This document shows, piece by piece, positions 53,961 through 62,600 of a DNA stretch of 64,000 bases (positions are counted from its first letter, which is position 1; the number at the start of each line of letters is the position of its first letter). The stretch spans positions 1,045,001 through 1,109,000 of the forward strand of contig NC_063991.1 of NCBI RefSeq assembly GCF_932276165.1, written 5' to 3'. The position numbers and the translations under genes are program-made. Source of the DNA: Plutella xylostella. Lineage: Eukaryota > Arthropoda > Insecta > Lepidoptera > Plutellidae. Below the pieces are notes generated by a model, which did not search any database, had not been told where the DNA came from, and was given only the letters and a program-made list of their open reading frames with translations.

Positions 53961-56900
53961 CTGAAATAAGATAAATGATATGAGCGGTCGTAGCTCAGTC
54001 GGGTAAGCGCCCGCTTCTCACGCAAGAGATGCGGGATCGCATCTCGGCGCTGACATATACCAATGAGTTATTTTAACTTAAGTACAATGTATACCATCGC
54101 TCTTTCGGTGAAGGAAAACATCGTGAGGAAACCTGCATATCTAGATTTAGCACATCTAGATATGTGAACCCACCAACCCGCAGTGGACCAGCGTCGTGGG
54201 AAATGGTCCAAGCTTAGGAAGGCAGTTTAAACCTTGGGGATATGCACAAAGGTTCCACTCGAGAGAGCCAGGTGTAGGTACTTACAAGGGCGTACCCAGG
54301 TAGGAGCAGGGCAGCTGCCCCCCCCCCCCCCCCCCTAGAAGATAAAATAAACGTAAATTTTCCTACTAAGTGGAAATTAAAAACGTGTTACTTAGGGTGG
54401 CTGTTACGAACTTCTATTTAAATACTACATAAATGCATTTAGCTAATTTCGTTTAATGCACTAAACAATTTTATCCTAAACATGTTTAGCTTCATAATTC
54501 ACCATGGTCTTTTGATTACTATTTAGTTAAATGCGTTTAGCATCCTGCGATTTGTTATTTACGTTCAGTTCCACATCTTTTAATGAGAGACTTCATATTT
54601 TTTATTGAACATTCGAAACGACTCACCGTAAAACGGAGTCTATCTATCAATTTCAAACATAGAGAAAATAACACTACTTATTTCAAAACAAAACTTATTT
54701 CGGCTTTCACCGCGTGGTGGTGTTTGTATTTATTTGTTGTTGTGATTTCAAAGTAAAATGAATAGTCAAGCAGCTTCTTCTCGTGTTCGTGCCCCTAATT
54801 TTACAAGGGAAGAACAAGATTTATTGTGCAATGTATTGGAACCATACTTGCACATTATAGAGAGCAAAAAAACGTTGTTCCTGAATGGTATCAGGAGATT
54901 GTATACTTTATACAATAATGCTATTGCATGAGTAACTCTATGAATGATTCTGCAAGCTGTTGGTTCTTCCACACCTATCACATCTCCACAAGTAATTAAC
55001 TGACTGCCAGTTGCATAATATCGGAGTGTGCATAACAACTGGTTCATTGGAGTAACTGCATTATTTATGTAACAATAATTATTATAGGTATAAATAAAAG
55101 TTTAAGATAATTAACTATGTAGTCAGATAACTTTATTATTTCAATACCTTAGCTACTTACCTGCTGGAAATAAATTCAAGATGATGTTTAATTTCTTGTA
55201 GTAGAAGCGATACAGTTTAGCGAGCGGTGGTAGCTCAGTCGGGTAAGCGCCCGCTTCTCACGCCAGAGATGCGGTTTCGAATCCCGGCGCTGACATGTAC
55301 CAATGAGTTCTTTTAACCTAAGTACAATGTATATCATCGCTCTTACGGTGAAGGAAAACATCGTGAGGAAACCTGCATATCTAGATCTAGCACATCTAGA
55401 TATGTGAACCCACCAACCCGCAGTGGACCAGGGTGGTGGGAAATGGTCCAAGCTTAGGAAGGCAGTTTAGATCTTGGGGATATGCATAAAGGTTCCACTC
55501 GAGAGAGCCAGGTGCAGGTACTTACACCCCCACAGAGAATAGAATAGAATAGCGATACAGTTTGTTTTGTCAAACGAAATCTCGTAACAAATGTTTTATC
55601 CGGTAGTGTCTCAAATAAGTTAGTTATTTCTGCAATATAGCGTAATGAGCTAGGTCTATTCATAAAGAGAAGTAATTCTTCATCATCGTCATCAAACAAA
55701 ATATCCCACAAATCTATTATTTATTAGATAACCTCAACATAACCTCTGAACAATGACCCCTGAATCTCTAACAGACAACAACTAGACATCACTGAGGAAA
55801 AATGATAGAAATGGAAAAGTTCTCTTGACAGCCGGTCGGTCAGCTGGTCGCCGCGACTGACGCCATGACATGCGAAGTAGATAAATGTGTTTAGTAAAGT
55901 TAAATAGCCATTTGACCGCATTTAGGTTTAACAGATTACTAATCATATTTAAGTCGTGGTAAAAGATGTTTTACGAAATTTAATTTCAAATTGTGTTTAA
56001 ATAAAAAGTTAAATACATTTATCACTTTGATAAAAGCCACCCTTACTGTGCGCAATATGAAGTGTTGGAAACAAGTATCTTTTCTTTTTAATGAGATATT
56101 TTGATTTAATATTATTTTATCTTTAATGTTGGGTACGCCCTTGGGTACTTACACTCCCACAGAGAATAGAATAGAATAGAAGATAAATGATAGTAGGATA
56201 GTAATCCGTAACGTTTGAAAGGATGAAACTATTTTGAAGCGACATAAAGTTTATGTTAGCTGTTAGGACAGGGTTCCGCTCATCTCGCATAATCTTTATT
56301 GACCAAAACTCATTTCGCATAACTCGTATGGTCTAAACTTTTTTGGCCGAACCATCACTTTGCCAAGACTTATGTGGCATAAGGCTCGTTTCGTCTAAAA
56401 CTCTTTAGGCACAATCTTTAAACACCTAAGTTTCGTTTGCTCAAATTTATGTTCGTCTATACCTATGTATAATCTTGTTTCTCGTAATGTTATCTTAATA
56501 AATAATTTATTAAGTATGTAGTACCTAAATGTACAAATTGTGGTATTTTTCTCCTACATCCCGAAAATCACGATATTGTATGATCAAAAAATCGAAAGTT
56601 AACGACCAATATAATTAGGTATTACAAACCCCATGAGATCGAAACCTAAAAATAGGTGCGACGACGAGCAAAGCGAGGAGGAGCGTGTTAGGTGCACATG
56701 TTCATCAAAACCAAAGCGGAGCGCAGCGAAGCGGAGTGGAGCGTTTTCCAAACAGCGGAAACAATACAAGGCACCAGTTTGCGCTATGTAGGGAGACGCT
56801 CCGTCAAAGTTAAAGCCAAACGAATATTATTACTTTGTATAAACCTAATAAACCTATGCCATAGCATTATTAGGCTATTCAAGATTCGGCCATACCATTA

Positions 56901-57176
56901 TTAGGCTAAACAATGTTATGCGAAATAACTTTTTACTAAACGAGATTTATGCCATACGATTTTCGGCGTAACGAGACTTTGACCAAACGTTACTATGCAA
57001 TACGAGATTAGGCAAATAAATCTTATGCAAAAAAAGGTAGAACCGTTAGGACAAAATGGGTAAGTACATTTTAGTTACAAAATGGGTTTCATTTTGGGTT
57101 TTATTTTTTCATTATAAAGTGAGTTTCTGTGTAAGATCATTAAATGACCATTATACTTACTTTTATTGAGTCTCAT
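52144..57176 (-). CDS. Secreted protein with six NPLxxLLSLF-type repeats
   Basis: A two-exon minus-strand model: 57161-57176 (MRLNK plus one base, donor GTAAGT) and 52144-53960 (acceptor CTTATTTCAG), 610 residues. It is not recognised as a known family. A signal peptide comes first (MRLNKIKTLLLIICTIDLFT, then SSLTQEDA). An N-terminal helical domain follows (about 35-125, with DNPEVIDLIAKIIYNLAPKG). Then comes a Pro/Ser/Gly/Asn-rich stretch with six hydrophobic repeats at about 221-235, 249-263, 283-298, 312-327, 339-353 and 372-384 (for example LNPLQGLLSIFRTLLG). A helical C-terminal domain (about 430-560) is shared with the small protein at 43.9 kb. The TAA stop lies inside a strong donor (AGG AG|GTAAGT), so the gene may splice on to further 3' exons. 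The repeats could drive assembly of an extracellular material, but that is inference. Its 3.2-kb intron holds a four-level transposon nest. Confidence 0.65.
54757..54874 (+). pseudogene. Harbinger Myb/SANT-like protein, N-terminal stub
   Basis: ATG MNSQAASSRVRAPNFTREEQ then DLLCNVLEPYLHIIESKKT, the start of the Myb-like accessory protein of Harbinger elements (NFT..E...L...Y..IIE.KKT). It runs straight into the transposase remnant of the opposite strand, so the rest is deleted. Confidence 0.65.
54875..55711 (-). pseudogene. Harbinger (HARBI1-like) transposase remnants, split by a SINE
   Basis: The N-terminal part (about 55560-55711) reads MWDILFDDDDEELLLFMNRP, SLRYIAEITNLFETL and FVTRFRLTKQTV. 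The next part (about 54880-55065) reads QLLCTLRYYATGSQLITCGD, VIGVEEPTACRIIHRVTHAI, the helix-turn-helix region. A family A SINE (55221-55553) separates them. The DDE catalytic domain is missing. Not functional. Confidence 0.75.
55221..55553 (+). repeat. tRNA-derived SINE, family A
   Basis: Full copy nested in the Harbinger transposase, near-identical to the copy at 1293. Confidence 0.85.
56270..57044. mobile_element. Foldback element with GC-rich core (type 2 arms)
   Basis: Flanked by 8-bp (9 counting a shared A) direct repeats GTTAGGAC (56262-56269, 57045-57052). Ends AGGGTTCC / GGTAGAACC. Opposite orientation to 48233-48967. The core has GAGGAGGAGCGTGTTAGG and GCGGAGCGCAGCGAAGCGGA. Arms carry CTCGTTTCGTCTAAAAC and, inverted, CAAACGAGATTTATGCC type units. 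Confidence 0.75.
57161..57176 (-). CDS. Repeat secreted protein: inferred exon 1
   Basis: Minus strand ATGAGACTCAATAAAA|GTAAGT: five codons and one base, phase 1, matching the acceptor at 53961 and completing a typical signal peptide. A short exon found by phase and consensus, so moderate confidence. Confidence 0.5.
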
Positions 57177-57415
57177 ATTAATTATCACTACTACTCAAAT
57201 TTCATGAGGCACAGTAGAATTACAGAAAATAAGATTTAAATTAAATGTTTTAAACTTAGCCTAGCATTACACGATCCATTGTGAGAATGTACGATTTACA
57301 TAAGTACTTAGGTACCTAGTACCTACCTTACTTACACCTTATTTTGTCAACAAAACGTTCTTTTCTTGAGTATTTACCATTTTTTTGTGTTTTTGTTTTT
57401 ACCGTTCGGCCTGGG

Positions 57416-57615
57416 GGTCTAGTACAGGTTGGACGGTTTGGCGAAAACTATAAAAGTTTACGTTTTCTAGCATACTAAGTGGCGCCTCTTGCGTAAACTA
57501 TCATGAAACTTATGACAGATAATGTATCCGGTGACAGATAATGTATCCGGTGACAGAAGAAAACCTAAACTTTTTTCGTTTACGTAAATTGCAAAACCTG
57601 TACTAGAGGCCCTGA
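57416..57615. repeat. Foldback MITE (ACAGGTTTTGCAA family)
   Basis: CTAGTACAGGTTGGACGGTT / TTGCAAAACCTGTACTAGAG ends, with AAAACTATAAAAGTTTACGT arm; an internal 18-bp unit TGACAGATAATGTATCCGG is doubled. Confidence 0.65.
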
Positions 57616-57619
57616 GTAG

Positions 57620-58910
57620 AATGCCTGTTTTTCAGGCGTTAAAAATAGAACTTTGGGTGTTTAAAATCTTCCCAATTTACCTCAATCCCTTTAAATCCAA
57701 ATCGGTTTATCCTAATCCAATTGATTTGGAATTGTAATTAAAATGGCCACTGCGTGGGTGTTCTACCGAAATAGACGAAATTCCTTTTGGAGATTCTTTT
57801 TTACTTTTTAACCGCTGCCGATAAAAAAAGGGTTGTTTTAAGTTTGTGACTTTGTGAGTCTGTTGGACTAACGGTCTTACTACAAAAACTAGACACAAGA
57901 AAGTAATTAAATACCTACTTATATAATTATCATAATCATCGTAATATATGGCTGAACGAATATGTTGTATAACTCTTGAACTGCTGCACTGATTTTCATG
58001 AGACATGGCTAAGCACACTCGAGATAACATTACCTGTGACCCTAAAAAACAAAACGAAAATAGATTTAACCGTTTGTTACGCTACTACAGACAGATACAT
58101 AAATATAACGTTTTACTTATAACACCCATCTTTTCCCGTCATATATAATTTGTGTAGAAGCAAAAAACAATAACTTCTTCCAATAGGGAAAAATACAGGG
58201 TGTCCATTAATGCTTCTTAACGTAATAAGTAGGATAAGACGCTGACGTATACAGGGCGATGTCTGTCTAATAGAGCAGACGATAGATTTATTTCAATTTG
58301 CAACTAATACTTTAAGATTCAGGGGGTGTTGGGGAAAAATGGCTCTATTCTCTATTTGTTTTATTTGCGTATTGCGAATTGAAAAAACCTAGTGTTGGTT
58401 ACAAGTTTTTTTTTTATAGAGAAGATATTGATATATATTTTTATTGCAAAGAGAATCATTTCTTTATTTAAAATTACGACTATGTAAAATATAACAGGTG
58501 TTTATGTTTATTTATATATATTTTTATTTATATCTCAAGATATTTAGAATTTTGTTTTATTTTTACACAAAAGGGATAAGTATTGGATACGTTATACTAA
58601 AAACGCAGTAGGTACTGTCAGCTTATAAGTAGTTAATATTAATAATAATATTACAGTGTATAGGTATGTACGGAAATTCCCCCTCCATTCGGATATCCTA
58701 AATTGTTATCCAGTAAATGCGTTAAAGGGGACAAAACCGCACCCTTTTTCAATACTGTTAGCAAAACAAAGTAAATAAGGAAATACCTTTCTAATGTTTT
58801 TCAATCTGACCAAATGCGATGCCGATACATGCAACATTGTTCTAGTGAAGCGGACATGGAGATTTAGGTAACATTTCATAATTTGGGGTAGATTTAGGTA
58901 ACATTTTTTT
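57620..58910. other. Intergenic, unassigned
   Basis: AT-rich region between the repeat secreted-protein gene and DH-PBAN. No exon recognised. Confidence 0.4.
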
Positions 58911-58914
58911 TTGT

Positions 58915-59050
58915 ATAATTTCCCTCCTCCGAGGTAGTCTGGAAGAAATTACTCTTAGTAATAAGGCCGCCATTTGTACCGTCTATGTTGTGCATATTCT
59001 ATTGTCATTTCTGTGTTTGTGTGCAATAAAGAGTTATCTATCTATCTTTT
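58915..59050 (+). mobile_element. CR1-like LINE 3' UTR fragment
   Basis: TCTGGAAGAAATTACTCTTA, AAGGCCGCCATTTGTACC and GTGCAATAAAGAGTTATC with a (TATC)n tail; same design as the intact LINE's 3' end. Confidence 0.6.
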
Positions 59051-59081
59051 TTTAATAGACATAGAGGTTTTGGTAGTCCTT

Positions 59082-59335
59082 GACTGCCGAATGGTGTAGT
59101 GGTTAGTGACCATGACTGCTATGCCAAAGGTCCCGGGTTTCATTCGCGGTCGGGGCAGAAATTTGTTTATTAAAAATAGATATTGGTACTTATATTGGGT
59201 CTTAGGTGTTGATATGTAGGTATAAATATGTAAGTATCTATCTATCTTTGTATTTGTGTAGATATATCAGCTGTCCCATACTTATATTACAAGCTCTGCC
59301 TAGTTTAGGGTCTGGCTGTGCGTAACTTGTAAAAA
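59082..59335 (+). repeat. tRNA-derived SINE, family B subtype
   Basis: Head GAATGGTGTAGTGGTTAGTG and diverged B box; body with GATATATCAGCTGTCCCATA; A-rich end. Confidence 0.75.
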
Positions 59336-59441
59336 AAAAAAACGCATCGCATCTTTTTTAAGCAAGTCTATGTTGAAGGGATAGTTGGACCCATTCTGCC
59401 CTATTTCCCCTGAATTAACATAAAGATTCAATTTACACCAA

Positions 59442-59477
59442 TATAAAAACGGGAGAAAACAATAGTTAAAACACAGT
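59442..59477 (+). promoter_or_regulatory. Candidate core promoter of DH-PBAN
   Basis: TATAAAA at 59442-59448 and an initiator-like ACAGT at 59473-59477, about 30 nt apart, 65 nt before the start codon. Spacing suits a TATA-Inr promoter; not confirmed. Confidence 0.45.
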
Positions 59478-59541
59478 TTAGCACCTACCGCCGAAGAGAA
59501 AGAACTACTTTGGGTTTTATACAGGGTGTTTTTTTCTCAAT

Positions 59542-59625
59542 ATGTTGTCATTATTTTTTGGTAAAGCAGTGTGTTTGATGATCATTTTTAATGTGTGCTC
59601 CATGACATCTGCTGATGATTTGAAG
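59542..59625 (+). CDS. DH-PBAN: DH-PBAN exon 1 (signal peptide)
   Basis: 28 codons, MLSLFFGKAVCLMIIFNVCS to MTSADDLK, donor AAG|GTACCT; phase 0. Confidence 0.85.
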
Positions 59626-62600
59626 GTACCTACTTAAATTAGTGTGTAAATGCCTAGTCAGAGGTCTTCGGGCAGCTTGAAAACATCTGACAGTCGGGTT
59701 GCCCACTTACCTGACAACTCTCTCAGAACTAGCGTGCTTGTGTTGGGGTCCAGCAACCCGCACTAGGCCAGCGTGGTGGACTAGGCCTGAACCCTTCCTT
59801 CATTGGAAGGAGACTTGTGCCCCAGCAGTGATAAAGTGATGGGTTGTGATGATGTGTTTGATGTCATCTTGGATGTTAGTGAGATCTGCAATCTGCGATG
59901 CAATGAAACAATAACATTGCAATGGAGTTTTAAAACCTACTTTTTTAATAAATTCAAATAAAACGACACAAGATTGTTTACCTCTTATGCCAAGTGTGAA
60001 AAAAAAACAGTATAAATTATGGACTGTGGGACTGTAGAACAAAATACGATTCATTCCGTACTCCACGAAACCAGGACCAGTTTCTCCGCTCTTAAGTCTA
60101 TTTTTGAATCTCAAATACTAAATAGACAGATTCTGAACGGTTTATCAACAGTCGATTGTCCCGCGATTCACTGACATATAGTTCTATTGGCGGGACAATG
60201 CACTGTTGATGAACCGTTTGGAATCTTTCAATTTAGTAAGTACTTACCTATCTAAGGCCTGGGTCTCCTATTTTATGCTATATGCGGCGTCCGACTTTGA
60301 CGTAAACGTTTCGATCCTACGGCCTACCTACGGCGTCTACGCGCCAACGTCAGCGTGTGAGGGAGACCGCATCAGTACATGTCTATAGTGAGCATCGTGA
60401 CGCGGCCTACGGCGTGACGCTGGACGGGACCTACGGCGTAAATAGGAGACCCGGGCCTAAGATTAAGCGCTTTTCAATAGGCAGATAGACGTTATATAAG
60501 CCGCGATGTACGGAATGGTACCTTTACTTAACAGACCGGCCCAGTAAAGGGCCTCTAGTACGGGTTTTGCTATTTATGAAAACGAAAAAGTTTACGTTCT
60601 CTCCTGTCATCTGCATACATTATCAGTCAAAAGTTTCATGATAGTTTCCAATAGAGGCGCCACTTAATATCCCCGGAAAACGTAAACTTTTATAGTTTTC
60701 GACAAACCTGTACTGGACCCCCTGATGTTAATTTCCAATAGAGGCGCCACTTAGTATGCGTGGACCCCCTGATGTTCATGACTTTCACTTTCACTTTCAC
60801 TTTGACTTCAACTGTCCCCAGGACGAGGACATCCAACGCGACGCCCGTGACCGCGCGTCCATGTGGTTCTAGTATCTAAGATTAACAGACTTTACAAACA
60901 TTCATGACTTTCACTTTCACTTTGACTTCCACTGTCCCCAGGACGAGGACATCCAGCGCGACGCCCGTGACCGCGCGTCCATGTGGTTCGGGCCGCGCCT
61001 CGGGAAAAGAGCCATGCACCTCGCGCCCGACGGTGACGGGTGAGTTGGACAGGGTGTTGGGGAAGTGGTCTTTAGTAAGTGAGTCGAAATGTGAGTTAGG
61101 TAGGTATACAGGTGTTAGAAAAATTGTGTATTGAGCTGAAATGGGTTTAGGCTGTTCAAATTACACCACTGCTAATGCTACACGGGTTCGTTATCGACAA
61201 AGATAAACGTCATCGGTCATCACATCGCGTTTCGCTATAAATAAGGCACTGTGATTGGAGGAACACGCATTAAACGAGTTTATCGGTGTCGATAACAGAC
61301 CCATGCCGCGACATGCGCACAATAGTAAAAATTACAAATGACCAACAATGTTTCTATGGAAAAACAAAAACCTTTTCTAAGGCCGAGTTTCTTGATCCGT
61401 GGTCAACCTTAACCATTAGTCAAGTCACTTGTCAAACATGACAGCTGCATACGATTTTTGTTGGTTTTTAACTAATGGTAGCCATTTTTGACCAATGGTT
61501 GAGTTAACTAGGGATGAAAAAACTGGCCCTTAGTTTAATTTCCCCCTTACTGCGGACATAACAAGGTTTTCTCCGTCACAGGCAAGCAGTATACAGGATG
61601 CTCGAAGCAGCAGACGCGCTCAAGTACTACTACGACCAACTCCAGTATTATGGGGCTCAGGCTGATGATCCTGAGACTAAAGGTATTGATTTATCATTGT
61701 TGTAGAAAAAAAAGTCATCCATTGCTATCTTAGTTTATTTATTTGAAACTTTATTGCACATAGTTTAGTATAGTTTACCTAACAATATTTATAAGAACAA
61801 TAACAATGTAAAGAAAAGATCGGTGCAAAAACTGCAAAATGAGATAAGTAAAATTTATTTATTAAGCAATTAGGTATATTTTGAATCTGAAAATCTTTGC
61901 CAAGTTCCCGAAGTCTAATAACTTTTATAGATGTCCATAGCACAGCATTTGGATTTAAACACTACTCTAGTGGATACTCAGCTTTACCATACTTGTTAGA
62001 CATAATAAAATTAATGACCATAACATAATTTATGATATCTGCTGCCGCTACACGGGTCTGCTATCGACGTCGATAAACTTGTTTAAAGCGCGTTTCACCA
62101 ATCATTAGGTACGCCGTATTTATGAAACGAGATATAGTGTCGTTTATCTACGTCAATAATTAAACCGTGCAGCGGCAGCAGAGCCAGATACTCTACCTCC
62201 CCTTCTCCCCCCCAGTGACAAAGAAGGTGATCTTCACCCCCAAACTGGGCCGCAACGCTGATGAGGACCAGCAGCAGTCTGTGGACTTCACGCCGCGACT
62301 CGGCCGTAGGAGGCTCAAGGACTCGGGGCTCGCGCCGCCTGATGAGTAAGACCCTTCATCGTCAGCCATAATCATCCACTGCTGTGCTGGACATAGGCCT
62401 CTCCCAAGGAGCGCCACAACACTCGTATACCTACATCCATATGCTCACGACTGCAATCCCTGAAAGGGTAGTCAGAGTTGTCTCGCAAGCGAGCCACCCG
62501 CATTTCATACCACCAATAAGACTTCATTGCAAAATGGTCACTATTTTCCTTTCATATCTGACTACCTAAAACGCAGCTTACCACTTTTTTACGCCTTCCT

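Larger units (their letters stand above)
54395..56042. mobile_element. PIF/Harbinger element, degenerate
   Basis: Ends GGGTGGCT / AGCCACCC with TTA on both sides (54392-54394, 56043-56045), the Harbinger target. It carries remnants of both expected genes: a Myb/SANT-like frame (plus) and a HARBI1-like transposase (minus). A SINE is nested inside. Confidence 0.8.
54285..56143. mobile_element. hAT-like element hosting a Harbinger
   Basis: Inverted ends CAAGGGCGTACCCA / TGGGTACGCCCTTG and 8-bp target duplications GGTACTTA (54277-54284, 56144-56151). Poly-C near the left end. Its own sequence is only the outer few hundred bases; the rest is the nested Harbinger. Confidence 0.8.
53986..56182 (+). 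repeat. SINE family A split by a hAT-like element
   Basis: The left part 53986-54284 and right part from 56144 (GGTACTTACACTCCCACAG to (GAATA)n) read continuously once the insert and one copy of GGTACTTA are removed. Confidence 0.8.

Noticed and set aside
60822..60869. Alternative coding exon of DH-PBAN
   Set aside because: It would stop right after MWF. I list it as a decoy copy, not a functional exon.
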